NCBI GenBank assembly: GCA_937975765.1
Contig: CALJUR010000002.1
Location: forward strand, 1 to 64,000
Reading direction: 5' to 3'
Source of the DNA: an uncultured Myxococcales bacterium
GTDB taxonomy: Bacteria > Myxococcota_A > UBA9042 > DTJE01
DNA: 64,000 nt
Part shown: positions 35,647 to 43,327 of the stretch, one piece after another
Layout of the letters: every line of letters starts with the position of its first letter
How positions within the stretch are numbered: position 1 is the first letter of the stretch
Notes under the pieces: generated by a model
Told to the model about the DNA's origin: nothing
Databases searched by the model: none
What the model saw: only the letters and a program-made list of their open reading frames with translations
Program-made: the position numbers and the translations under genes

Positions 35647-36855
35647 CTACTGGAAGTCCGCGTAGATCGCCCCGATGTCGACGCCGGCGACGACCCTGCC
35701 CTTCCACCGCGTCGCCAGTTGCAGGCCCTCGTCCAGCTGCGGCGTGCGGACGCCCGACGTCGTGGACTTGAACGCCTCCGCGTACGCGGCCAGGTGGTCC
35801 GCCGCCTTGACCAGCTCGCCGTCGATGGGCTCGAACCGGGCGTCGTCGTATTGCGCGTTGATCGCGTCCGACCCCACGGCCTGCACGGTGCCGTCGATCC
35901 GCACCTTGCTGGCGAACTCGTCCGTCGTGAAGTACCGCAGTTCGTCGCGCCAGCCCGCCTCGACCAGCGGGTAGATCTCCTCGGACGCCAGTTCCTGCTC
36001 GATCGCGCCGATCACCTCGGACAGTTCCGGCACGGCGCCCTTCACGGGCGACACGATGTCGCGCGTCACGGATTCCGGCAGGTCGTGGAACAGCCCGCCG
36101 AAGAACGCGTTGCGCAGCCGCCGGTCGCACGCGCCGACCTCGCGGGCCAGGAAGTACGACAGGCACGCCACCAGCATGCTGTGGCCCAGCACCGACGTCC
36201 GCGGCACGCGCGGCGTCTGGGCCCACCGCACCTGGAAACGCAGGTGCGCGAACAGGTCCACGAAGTCCGCCGGCCCGCCCCGGTCGCTGACCAGCGCGCG
36301 CGCCGCCAGCTTGCGCATGCCGTGAAGGTCCAGGTGCTTCTCGAGGTCCTGGTTCAGCAGCCGGTCGGTGCGCACCATCGGCTCGCTGCCCGGGTCCATG
36401 CGCTTCAGCACCTGGAATTCCCACCACGTCGCGTGGAAGTGCGCCGCATCCAGGATGCGCCGGGACAGCGGCGACAGCAGGTCGTCGTCCACGAGGTAGC
36501 GCCGCAGGTCGGCCTTGACGCCCGGGTGGTTCACCAGCGGATCCAACTGCCGGAAGACCCACTCGCCCAGGCTGCGGTAGATGTCCGGGTGGCGCGTCCG
36601 GATGCGCTGCAGCACCGGCGACTTGATGTCCGACAGCACCGCGCGCCGCAGCAGTTCGAAGACGCCGCCGCGTACCACGTCGTGCCAGTCCACCGCCGCG
36701 CCCGCGTCCTCCTCGTACCGCGCCAGGCACCACGCGATGGCCATCTTCAGCGCGTGCTTGTCCATCTCGACCAGGTCCACCGGGCGGATCTGGTCGTTCC
36801 AGCGCTGGATCGAGAAGGCGTCGAACATCCGCATGATCAGCGACTTGCGCAGCAT
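35647..36855 (-). CDS. HD-domain phosphohydrolase
   Basis: This 402-residue protein shows a metal-binding HD domain in its second half: LGHSMLVACLSYFLA, FFGGLFHDLPES (the HD pair) and GELVKAADHLAAYAEA (the distal Asp). This layout is that of YfbR/HD nucleotidases and related dNMP or dNTP hydrolases. The N-terminal 180 residues are helical and specific to this protein. It lies 16 bases after a deoxynucleoside-kinase-like gene in an operon with a second such kinase and gmk, so nucleotide substrates are likely. GGAGGGCCC precedes ATG 36855. Whether it is a dNTPase or a nucleotidase cannot be read from sequence. Confidence 0.8.
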   Translation of the reverse strand: MLRKSLIMRMFDAFSIQRWNDQIRPVDLVEMDKHALKMAIAWCLARYEEDAGAAVDWHDVVRGGVFELLRRAVLSDIKSPVLQRIRTRHPDIYRSLGEWVFRQLDPLVNHPGVKADLRRYLVDDDLLSPLSRRILDAAHFHATWWEFQVLKRMDPGSEPMVRTDRLLNQDLEKHLDLHGMRKLAARALVSDRGGPADFVDLFAHLRFQVRWAQTPRVPRTSVLGHSMLVACLSYFLAREVGACDRRLRNAFFGGLFHDLPESVTRDIVSPVKGAVPELSEVIGAIEQELASEEIYPLVEAGWRDELRYFTTDEFASKVRIDGTVQAVGSDAINAQYDDARFEPIDGELVKAADHLAAYAEAFKSTTSGVRTPQLDEGLQLATRWKGRVVAGVDIGAIYADFQ

Positions 36856-36871
36856 GGGCCCTCCGGTGGAA

Positions 36872-37837
36872 TCAGGTCGGGGCGCGCGGCGCCAGCAGGG
36901 CCTCGATGCCCTCGTACACCGCGATCAGGTGGCGCACGTTCGACACGAAGTCGATGCGGGACACGTCGATGCGCAGCACCGGGCCGTTGTACCAGCCGGT
37001 CCGCCGCAGCGTGTCCACGAAGGCGTCGTAGCGCGGCTGCAGCGCCCGTACCAGCCGCACCAGGCCTTCGGGCAGCTCGGGTTCGCCGTCCGTGCCGTCG
37101 CGCCGCTCCTCGCTGCGCTGACGGTCGCGCACGTTCTCCAGCAGGCAGTCGATCGGGCCGTGCACCAGCACCAGCAGCGACGGCGGCACCAGCGTGCGGA
37201 ACTCCGCTTCCAGCCGCGCGTCGATGGCCGCCAGCGCCCTGTCCGTCAAGTACGGCACGTCCATGTCCCGGTGCAGCACCTCGCAGAACGCGAACCGGTC
37301 GGCCAGCGCGGACCCGTCCACGCAGGTCGAGGACGCCAGCAGCGGCACCGCCTGGAGTTGCATGCGGCGCAGGTCCAGGTACGCGTGCTGGATGTCCAGC
37401 GCGCCCGCGTTCAGGTCGTGCGTGGCCAGCGCGTACTCGGGGCTGCCCGGCGCGTGGCCCGCGGCCTGGCACTCGATGAAGGCGTGGATGCCGCCGTAGT
37501 AGCGCGACAAGGTGCGTTTGGCCGTGTCCTTCGCCGTGGCCAGCAGCGGCGCGATCGACTCGTTGGCGGGCAGGTGGTCCTCGAAGCCCGGGTCGGGCAG
37601 TTCGAACAGCGCGTTCATGCCGGTCGAGTAGGCCAGCAGCTTGACCAGGGACGACTTGCCGACGCCGATGTTGCCCACGCAGGTGATCAGGTGGTGCCGG
37701 TGCGCGAACAGGCGCATCAGGCGGCGCTCCACGTCGGTCAGCCGGCTGGCGATCTGGTGCCGGCGGATGCCCGGGTCCTCGACGACGTCCAGGATGCGTC
37801 CCGGGAACAGGTCGTCCTGCTGGGCGGCGGCGGTCAC
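36872..37837 (-). CDS. deoxynucleoside kinase-like protein (second copy)
   Basis: This 321-residue protein has a P-loop VGNIGVGKSSL (about residues 53-63), the GNIGxGK form typical of deoxynucleoside kinases, and a downstream DGSALADRFAFCEVLHRDM resembling the substrate-lid region of that family. The C-terminal half is longer than normal dNKs and includes an acidic stretch (ERRDGTDGEPELPEG). It starts at GTG 37837, overlapping the stop of the preceding kinase gene by four bases (GTGA). The likely activity is phosphorylation of deoxynucleosides for salvage. Two paralogues in one operon may have different substrates or form a heteromer, as in Lactobacillus dAK/dGK pairs. Confidence 0.75.
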   Translation of the reverse strand: MTAAAQQDDLFPGRILDVVEDPGIRRHQIASRLTDVERRLMRLFAHRHHLITCVGNIGVGKSSLVKLLAYSTGMNALFELPDPGFEDHLPANESIAPLLATAKDTAKRTLSRYYGGIHAFIECQAAGHAPGSPEYALATHDLNAGALDIQHAYLDLRRMQLQAVPLLASSTCVDGSALADRFAFCEVLHRDMDVPYLTDRALAAIDARLEAEFRTLVPPSLLVLVHGPIDCLLENVRDRQRSEERRDGTDGEPELPEGLVRLVRALQPRYDAFVDTLRRTGWYNGPVLRIDVSRIDFVSNVRHLIAVYEGIEALLAPRAPT

Positions 37838-38604
37838 GGCCCGTTCCTCCTGGCGGCGATCATCCGGCGGACCTTCTCGCGGATGGTGCCGGCCGCGACG
37901 TGCACGTAGTCGGGGTGCTCGACCATGTCGATCTCGGCGGGCAGCGTGATGATGTCCGCGTCGGGCGGGACGATGGCGTGCTCCTGGTACCGCAGCAACG
38001 TGCGGCGCCAGTTCGCGGCCACCGCCTCGTAGCAGTCGTGGATCTCGCGCAGGTACTGCGCGGTGATGGTGGCCGCGTACGAATCGCCCTCGGCGGCCCG
38101 CTTGGAGCGGCGCTGTTCCAGCAGGTCGGGTTCGGTGCGCAGGTAGACCGTCAGGTCGGGCAGCCGGATGCGCTCGTTGTGCAGGGTTTCATGGAAGAGG
38201 GTCCGGTACAGTCTCGCGTGCGTCGGCGGCATCTCGCCGGAGTCGATCATGCGCTTGACGAAGACCTCGGGGCCGTCGATGAACGGGCGGTCCTCCAGGA
38301 TGATCACGCCGCGGCGCGACTCGCGGGTCATCAGGTGCCGGATCTCGCGCTGCTGCATCGTGCGCATGTGCAGGAAAGCGGTCTCGGTGGCGAAGATGTT
38401 GGCGACGCGGTCCTGGTAGAACAGGGCCAGGCACTCGTCGGTCAGGCTGCCCTTGTCCACGCGCTCGGAGAACGTGTGCAATTCGGCGCCGTCCAGCAGG
38501 CGCTCCAGTTCCGACCGGTAGGGGTCGCGGCCCAGCGCGTGCATCAGCGTGGTCTTGCCCGAGAACAGGTTGCCCATGATCCCGATGTGGAAGTTCTTCG
38601 TCAT
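37834..38604 (-). CDS. deoxynucleoside kinase-like protein (first copy)
   Basis: This 256-residue protein has a P-loop GIMGNLFSGKTTL (residues 8-20), a DRVANIFATETAFLHMRTMQQREI segment, the typical EDRPFIDGPEVF block (ERS/DRS motif of deoxynucleoside kinases, here EDRP) and a Lys/Arg-rich lid SKRAAEGDS followed by a YLREIHDCYEAVAANW helix. Length matches bacterial dNKs. It overlaps both gmk (ATGA at 38601-38604) and the next kinase (GTGA), so the three are translationally coupled. The role is presumably salvage of deoxynucleosides to dNMPs, feeding the kinase Gmk upstream. Confidence 0.78.
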   Translation of the reverse strand: MTKNFHIGIMGNLFSGKTTLMHALGRDPYRSELERLLDGAELHTFSERVDKGSLTDECLALFYQDRVANIFATETAFLHMRTMQQREIRHLMTRESRRGVIILEDRPFIDGPEVFVKRMIDSGEMPPTHARLYRTLFHETLHNERIRLPDLTVYLRTEPDLLEQRRSKRAAEGDSYAATITAQYLREIHDCYEAVAANWRRTLLRYQEHAIVPPDADIITLPAEIDMVEHPDYVHVAAGTIREKVRRMIAARRNGP

Positions 38605-39182
38605 GATGCGGTGTCGCCTCCGGTTCCCGGGCCCAGGATGCCCTCGATCTCGGCGCAGGCGCGGTCCAGGTCGTCGTTCACGATCCGGTGGTCGAAGCGG
38701 TCCTGCCGGGCCAGTTCGTCCATCGCGTTGCGCAGGCGCAGGGCCTGCACGTCCGGCGCGTCGGTGGCGCGGGTCCGCAGGCGGCGGCGCAACTCGTCGA
38801 TCGAGGGCGGCAGGATGAACAGGGTCACCGCGCGGTCGCCGTACGCGGCCTTCAGCGCCAGGCTGCCCACCACGTCCAGGTCCAGCATCACGTCGCGGCC
38901 CTCGGCCAGCGCCCGGTCCAGCGGTTCCCGCGGCGTGCCGTAGAAGTGGTCGTGCACGCGGGCCCACTCGACGAAGCGGCCGGCGGCGAGGTCCGCCTGG
39001 AACGCCGCGTCCGTCAGGAACGTGTAGTCGCGGCCGTCCACCTCGCCGGGGCGCATGGGGCGCGTGGTGCACGACACGGAGTACGCCATGCCGGGGTGCC
39101 GCTGCAGGAAGCGGTGGATCAGCGTGGTCTTGCCCGCGCCGGACGGCGCCACGAACACCACCAGTCTGCCCTGCCGTTCCAT
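38601..39182 (-). CDS. gmk: guanylate kinase
   Basis: This 193-residue protein converts GMP or dGMP to the diphosphate with ATP. The motifs are conserved in order: P-loop APSGAGKTT, SVSCTTRPMRPGEVDGRDYTF, FVEWARVHDHFYGTP, DVMLDLDVVGS and LRRRLRTRATD, the last with the arginine fingers of the lid. It reads APSGAGKTT rather than the usual GPSGAGKST, a minor variation. No ribosome site lies before ATG 39182, but a strong promoter ends seven bases away, so the mRNA is probably leaderless. It heads an operon with two deoxynucleoside kinase-like genes and an HD hydrolase; rpoZ and coaBC, often next to gmk, are absent. Confidence 0.93.
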   Translation of the reverse strand: MERQGRLVVFVAPSGAGKTTLIHRFLQRHPGMAYSVSCTTRPMRPGEVDGRDYTFLTDAAFQADLAAGRFVEWARVHDHFYGTPREPLDRALAEGRDVMLDLDVVGSLALKAAYGDRAVTLFILPPSIDELRRRLRTRATDAPDVQALRLRNAMDELARQDRFDHRIVNDDLDRACAEIEGILGPGTGGDTAS

Positions 39183-39189
39183 CGGATCG

Positions 39190-39219
39190 GGAGTACTCCA
39201 GACGCGCGACGGGTGTCAA
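39190..39219 (-). promoter_or_regulatory. putative promoter of the gmk operon (leaderless)
   Basis: On the minus strand a perfect TTGACA (39219-39214) is followed after 18 bases by TACTCC (39195-39190), only seven bases from the ATG of gmk. The start point would fall within one or two bases of the start codon. Confidence 0.55.
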
Positions 39220-39238
39220 GGCGCGCCCGGGGGTCCGT

Positions 39239-39257
39239 TGCCTGCGGGTGGCAGGCA
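39239..39257. other. short perfect hairpin
   Basis: TGCCTGC (39239-39245), a five-base loop GGGTG and GCAGGCA (39251-39257) form a perfect seven-base-pair stem upstream of the gmk promoter. There is no T-run. Possible regulatory or repeat remnant. Confidence 0.3.
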
Positions 39258-39273
39258 CGATCGTCCGGGGGAA

Positions 39274-39429
39274 GGCCGGGTCCCGGGGGTGCCCCTCCGG
39301 GAACGGAGGCCAGCAGGGGCTCTGCCCCCACCGGCCTCCTGCTGTCTCCGGCGCGGCCGGGATGTGGATTGCCCCCGCAAGGTGGCCGCGCCTCCGACGG
39401 CTCCCTCCGGAGCACCCCCGGACCCGGCC
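39274..39429. repeat. 156-bp inverted-repeat element
   Basis: A 156-base segment is bounded by imperfect inverted repeats: GGCCGGGTCCCGGGGGTGC at 39274-39292 and its complement GCACCCCCGGACCCGGCC at 39412-39429. Inside are a further stem (GGAGGCC 39305-39311 with GGCCTCC 39333-39339) and no coding frame. It fills most of the 364-base gap between gmk and the acyltransferase gene. It could be a small non-autonomous element or a structured RNA. Confidence 0.5.
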
Positions 39430-39449
39430 CGCGTTCCTGCGTGGACCTG

Positions 39450-39480
39450 AAATGCAGGGCGGGGCCCCGTCCCCCGCCTC
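39450..39480. repeat. dispersed GC-rich palindrome copy
   Basis: ATGCAGGGCGGGGCCCCGTC followed by CCCCGCCTCC is a copy of the dispersed intergenic repeat in the reverse orientation (GCAGGGCGGGG instead of GTAGGGCGGGG). It precedes a TTGACA (39490-39495) and a CATAAT (39519-39524) whose 23-base spacing is too long for a standard promoter. Confidence 0.6.
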
Positions 39481-39546
39481 CTCGCACCCTTGACACCCGC
39501 CGCGCGCCCGGGATCGGGCATAATGGAGGGGCCCTGACATGCGAGC

Positions 39547-40377
39547 GTGCCCGTGCGCCTCCTGGACTGGCTGAAGTGGCACGACATCGACGACCTGGAC
39601 CAGCGGGACGGGGATCTCATCGACCTGGCCTACCGGCTGTTCCACGTGCCGATCGAGCGGTACTTCCGGTCCGAGGTCCGCGGGGTGGAACGCATCCCGG
39701 AGGGCGCCGCGCTGTACGTCGGCAACCACAACGCGCTGCTGATGACGCCGGAGTCCTTCCTGTTCGGGTTCGCGGTGTACCGGGAACGCGGCCTGCGGGA
39801 CGTGCCGTTCGGGCTGGGCCACGAACTGGCGCTGCTGCTGCCGGGCGTCAACCAGCTGGTGGTGCCGATGGGGGCGGTGCGGGCCAGCCACGCCCACGCG
39901 CTGGAACTGTTCCGGAAGGGCCGGAAGGTCCTGGTCTACCCGGGCAGCGAGTTCGAGGCGATGCGGTCGTGGCGCGACCGGAACCGGATCCTCTTCGGCG
40001 GGCGTCGGGGGTACGTGCGGCTGGCGCTGACCGCGGGCGTGCCGATCGTGCCGTTCGTGGCGGCCGGGGCGCAGGAGACGCTGGTGGTGCTGACGGACGG
40101 GGAGGGGATCGCGCGGGCGCTTCGCATGGACGTCTGGCTGCGCCTGAAGCGGTGGCCGATCGCGCTGGCCCTGCCATGGGGCGTGCTGGCGGCGCCGCTG
40201 CCGTTCCTGCCGTGGCCGTCCCGCATCCTGATCGAGGTGCTGCGGCCCATGCGGTTCGACCGCCAGGGGCCCGAGGCCGCGGCCGACGCGGACTACGTGG
40301 CCCGGTGCGCGGCGCGGGTCGAGAAGGAGATGCAGGACTGCATGGACCGGCTGGTGGCCGAACGGGCGCGGCGGTGA
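39547..40377 (+). CDS. lysophospholipid acyltransferase family (PlsC-like)
   Basis: This 276-residue protein resembles the diacylglycerol/lysophospholipid acyltransferase family. It shows YVGNHNALLMTPESFLFG at the active-site position, GAVRASHAHALELFRKGRKVLVYPGSEFEAMRSW (acyl-acceptor block, normally PGG), NRILFGGRRGYVRLALTAGVPIVPFVAAGAQETL. The catalytic HX4D motif is not standard: His is present but the Asp position is Met in NHNALLM. Related proteins commonly vary here, but activity needs testing. It would esterify glycerolipids at the inner membrane. The start is GTG 39547, 15 bases from GGAGGGG; the in-frame GTG at 39553 is equally possible. It is convergent with the AAA ATPase gene. Confidence 0.8.
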   Translation: MPVRLLDWLKWHDIDDLDQRDGDLIDLAYRLFHVPIERYFRSEVRGVERIPEGAALYVGNHNALLMTPESFLFGFAVYRERGLRDVPFGLGHELALLLPGVNQLVVPMGAVRASHAHALELFRKGRKVLVYPGSEFEAMRSWRDRNRILFGGRRGYVRLALTAGVPIVPFVAAGAQETLVVLTDGEGIARALRMDVWLRLKRWPIALALPWGVLAAPLPFLPWPSRILIEVLRPMRFDRQGPEAAADADYVARCAARVEKEMQDCMDRLVAERARR

Positions 40378-40395
40378 GGGAAACCGGGTCCAGGG

Positions 40396-41580
40396 TCAGG
40401 CGCCCGTCCAGTTCGCCTGCGCGACCCGGTCCCAGGGGATGACCTCGACGTTTCCCAGGGTCAGCGGCTCGTCCCCCCCGTAGCCCAGGAGTTGCACGAC
40501 CCGCGGCCGGGACGGGTCGCCCGCCAGCACCGACGCCACCCGGGCCAGCGTCCGCGTCGCGTCCGGCGCCACCGTCTGGCCGGACTTGGCATCCAGGACC
40601 ATGCGCCCCGCGCCGCACTCGATCACGAGGTCCGCCTCCAGCCCGCCTCGATCGCGGTAGAAGCCCAGGGATGGCGGCAGCCCGCGGTGGACTCGCGCCT
40701 TCCAGACCTCGCCGACCACCCAGGACTCGAAGATCGGTCCCCTCAACGGATGGGTCCTCAACTGGTCGGGCGACGTGATGCCCAGCAGCGCGCAGGCCAG
40801 CCCGGTGTCCAGGAAGTGCAGTTTCGGCGTGCGGACGAGGCGCTTGTTCAGGTTGGGCAGCAGCGGCGGCAGGCGCGCCACCAGGTACGAGGCCTCCAGC
40901 ACCGACAACCACGACCGGGCCGTGCCGTGATGGATGCCCGCGTCGGACGCCAGTGCGGACAGGTTCAGCAACTGGCCGGTCCGTCCCGCGCACAGGCGCA
41001 GGAACGTCTGGAAGGCGATCATGTCGCCGACGTTCAGGATCTGCCGGACGTCCCGCTCGACGTAGGTGCCCAGGTAGGCGTTCAACCAGTCGTCGGCCGG
41101 CACCTGGCGGTCGTGGATCGCGGGATACCCCCCCGTCCAGACGGTCGTCCACAGATCCGCCGGGTGTTGCGGGAAGCGGCGCACCTCGTCCAGGCCCAGG
41201 GGCAGCAGGTTCAGCAGGGCGGTGCGTCCCGCCAGCGATTGCGACACCGCGGACAGCAGCATCAGGTTGGAGGAACCGGTCAGCACGAATCGGCCGGGGC
41301 GCGGCCTGGCGTCCACCTCGCCCTGCAGGTAGGAAAGGAGGTCGGGCACACGCTGGACCTCGTCCAGGATGGCGCCCTCGCGCATCGGTGCCAGGAAACC
41401 CAGCGGGTCCTCGATGGCCCGCATCCGTACGTCCGGGCGTTCCAGGGAGACGTACGGCAGGTCCGGGAAGGTCGCGCGGCAGAGGGTCGTCTTGCCCGAC
41501 TGCCGGGGGCCGGTGACCGTCACCACCGGGAAGTGCCGGGCCGCATCGAGGAGGGAAGCCTTCAGGTTTCGTTCAATCAT
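40396..41580 (-). CDS. AAA ATPase with DUF4143 domain
   Basis: This 394-residue protein starts MIERNLKASLL and has a Walker A motif TGPRQSGKTTLCRATF, Walker B AILDEVQRVPDLL, sensor LTGSSNLMLLSAVSQSLAGRTA and the DUF4143 C-terminal region with a nuclease-like FYRDRGGLEADLVIE..MVLDAKSG. The whole length is the family norm (about 390-420). Such genes are frequent in accessory and mobile DNA, and their function is not settled. A TTGCCA-N18-TATCTT promoter ends six bases before ATG 41580. A decayed CoA-transferase gene lies just beyond, suggesting that this ATPase arrived by insertion or rearrangement here. Confidence 0.9.
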   Translation of the reverse strand: MIERNLKASLLDAARHFPVVTVTGPRQSGKTTLCRATFPDLPYVSLERPDVRMRAIEDPLGFLAPMREGAILDEVQRVPDLLSYLQGEVDARPRPGRFVLTGSSNLMLLSAVSQSLAGRTALLNLLPLGLDEVRRFPQHPADLWTTVWTGGYPAIHDRQVPADDWLNAYLGTYVERDVRQILNVGDMIAFQTFLRLCAGRTGQLLNLSALASDAGIHHGTARSWLSVLEASYLVARLPPLLPNLNKRLVRTPKLHFLDTGLACALLGITSPDQLRTHPLRGPIFESWVVGEVWKARVHRGLPPSLGFYRDRGGLEADLVIECGAGRMVLDAKSGQTVAPDATRTLARVASVLAGDPSRPRVVQLLGYGGDEPLTLGNVEVIPWDRVAQANWTGA

Positions 41581-41586
41581 GACGGG

Positions 41587-41616
41587 AAGATAGCACGGAA
41601 CCGGGCTGATTGGCAA
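41587..41616 (-). promoter_or_regulatory. putative promoter of AAA/DUF4143 gene (leaderless)
   Basis: On the minus strand TTGCCA (41616-41611) and TATCTT (41592-41587) are separated by 18 bases. The -10 box ends six bases before ATG 41580, and no ribosome site is present. Transcription would begin at the start codon. Confidence 0.55.
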
Positions 41617-41709
41617 TCCGATTATCAGTCAGCCGCAAGAAGGCCCGCATCCCGGAAGGATCTCGCGTTGCTGCCGCCGCCGGCCACCGTCCCACCCGGC
41701 CCGTCGTCG

Positions 41710-41880
41710 TCACCGGATCACCTTCGCCACGCGCATCCGCTGGATCGCCCCGGAATCGTACCCCAGCGACGCCAGGATCTCGGCGTCGTGCTGGCCGGGA
41801 GAGGGCGGCCCGGCGGGCGTCGGCCGCTGCCCGTCGACCCGGAACGGCGTCGTCCGCCAGGAAGTCGGTCGCGCGGATCG
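41710..41880 (-). pseudogene. CaiB/BaiF CoA-transferase C-terminal remnant
   Basis: Reading the minus strand from about 41880 down to TGA at 41712-41710 gives a tail of about 55 codons: SWRTTPFRVDGQRP, then a Pro-rich turn, then PGQHDAEILASLGYDSGAIQ and VAKVIR. This matches the normal C-terminus of class III (CaiB/BaiF) CoA-transferases, where PPxxGQHTDEIL and LGY close the protein. Upstream the frame meets a stop and no other CaiB motif or start can be found, so only the end of the gene survives. The rest was probably lost when the neighbouring region was rearranged. The remaining 41881-42009 stretch shows no gene. Confidence 0.6.
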
Positions 41881-42039
41881 AGAGCAGCGCCATCAGGATC
41901 GCGGACCGCGCCATCATCGTTCAGGGTCGCGATCACCATGCTGGCGGGAGCATGACCGGAACAGGGGAGGGTGCGGATCGGCCTCTTCCCACCCGGGAGG
42001 AATGGTGCGTATGCTGCAATCCTGACGGAGGACAAGGCC

Positions 42040-43290
42040 ATGAAGAGGACCCGCATCGCGTGCGTGGCGGCTGTCGGATGGCTGTGGGCGTGCGGGGGCG
42101 GCGGGTCGGACCCGGCAGATGTCACGCCCGACGCCGTCGAGGTCGCTCCGGAGGCCGGGGGGGACGAGGTCGCGGGCGACGTGCCGGGCGAGGCGGAAAC
42201 CTCGGATCCCGTTCCGGCCCTGTCCGGCACCTACGACATCACGTCGACCTTCGACCTGGCGTCGGGCCTGCCGCCGAGCGTCGCGGCAGTGGTCAACTTC
42301 GTCCTCGATCTCTTCACCAGCCCGACCGCGACGGTGATGAAGCTGATGTGCGATCCCGCTGTCTGGAGCAACGGGTCAGGCCTGCAGGACCTGTGCGAAG
42401 ACGTGTTCACGGACCCGTCGAACCCCGATCTCCAGAACCTGACGGCGAATGGCGAGATCGTGAAGAACATCGTCGACACGCTGGCCCGAGGGATGCGGGT
42501 GGCGGCCTGCCCGTACCGGGACACGTCCCTGTGCCAGCCGGACGCCTCCGTGTTCGCGCCTCCCGGATCGAACCCGCTGCAGGGCGTGGAGATGCGGTCA
42601 CGGGTCACGTGCACGAAGGAACCTGGCGCCAACGGGTGGATTCCCGCGGGGGGGTGCAGCGAGGAGTGGGGCGTGATGACGGCATCCCTGCCCGGGGGGA
42701 GCGCGGGGGTGCCGCTGTCCACGGTGGCCGGGGCGACGCTTTCGGGCGGCATCGAGGTCCAGCTGCAGGGCGGGAACCTGCAGATGGCGATCTCGCGGCA
42801 CTCGCTGGGCCTGAAACTCGGTCCGCTGCTGGACTACCTGTTCGAGAAGATGCTGATGCCTGCGGTCTTCGGTCCGGGCACCGACGGCCTGCCGCCGGTC
42901 GATTCGTTCGAGGCGTTGATCGGGGCCCTGCTGGCCGGGCGGCAGTGCCTGGACCCGCGGAACGTGTCCTGCTGCGAGGCGTTCGCGGCGAACCTGTCCG
43001 CACAGGCCGGAGGCACGATGTCGGCCAGCCTGGTCGAGGGCGCCTGCGACGCGTTGATCACGCAGGGCGCTCCGTACATCCGAGACTTCCTGCTGGACCT
43101 GGACTCGTCCTCGGACGGCATCCAGTTGGGCACGCCGGCCGGTGCGCCGTGCGAGATCCGGGACATGAACCTCGACCTGCGGATCGACGCCCTGGGCAGC
43201 GCGACGCAGCCCTGCGCGTGGGAAGCGACCGCGACGGTCGGCGGAACCGCGATGTCGATCCCCGCCACGTTCCACGGAAGCCGCCGGTAG
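42040..43290 (+). CDS. lipoprotein with acidic tether, unknown function
   Basis: This 416-residue lipoprotein (lipobox LWAC) begins at ATG 42040 behind GACGGAGGAC; TATGCT at 42010-42015 may be its -10. The Cys is followed by Gly and a tether rich in DV/EV/DE to about residue 50, then a folded part opening SGTYDITSTFDLASGLP with helical stretches (AVVNFVLDLF) and about 14 cysteines, mostly in two groups (SCCEAFAANL, EGACDAL; APCEIRD, TQPCAWEA). No enzymatic motif is visible. It may belong to the same surface-lipoprotein class as the other tethered proteins here. It is convergent with the Cys-repeat lipoprotein. Confidence 0.75.
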   Translation: MKRTRIACVAAVGWLWACGGGGSDPADVTPDAVEVAPEAGGDEVAGDVPGEAETSDPVPALSGTYDITSTFDLASGLPPSVAAVVNFVLDLFTSPTATVMKLMCDPAVWSNGSGLQDLCEDVFTDPSNPDLQNLTANGEIVKNIVDTLARGMRVAACPYRDTSLCQPDASVFAPPGSNPLQGVEMRSRVTCTKEPGANGWIPAGGCSEEWGVMTASLPGGSAGVPLSTVAGATLSGGIEVQLQGGNLQMAISRHSLGLKLGPLLDYLFEKMLMPAVFGPGTDGLPPVDSFEALIGALLAGRQCLDPRNVSCCEAFAANLSAQAGGTMSASLVEGACDALITQGAPYIRDFLLDLDSSSDGIQLGTPAGAPCEIRDMNLDLRIDALGSATQPCAWEATATVGGTAMSIPATFHGSRR

Positions 43291-43327
43291 GCGGGGGACG
43301 GGGCCGGCGGGGGGCGGGGCCCCCGCC
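43291..43327. repeat. GC-rich palindromic intergenic repeat
   Basis: The 37-base convergent gap consists of one repeat unit with GCGGGGGACGGGGCC and GGCGGGGCCCCCGCCCTACA, again in the place of a bidirectional terminator. Confidence 0.7.

Noticed and set aside
39490..39524. TTGACA / CATAAT as promoter of the acyltransferase gene
   Set aside because: Each box is good alone, but the 23-base spacing is outside the working range of sigma70 promoters. One of the two is probably coincidental.
41718..42230. 170-codon minus-strand frame between the ATPase and the 42040 lipoprotein
   Set aside because: It overlaps the lipoprotein signal region on the other strand, and the credible coding trace here is the CaiB tail in another frame.
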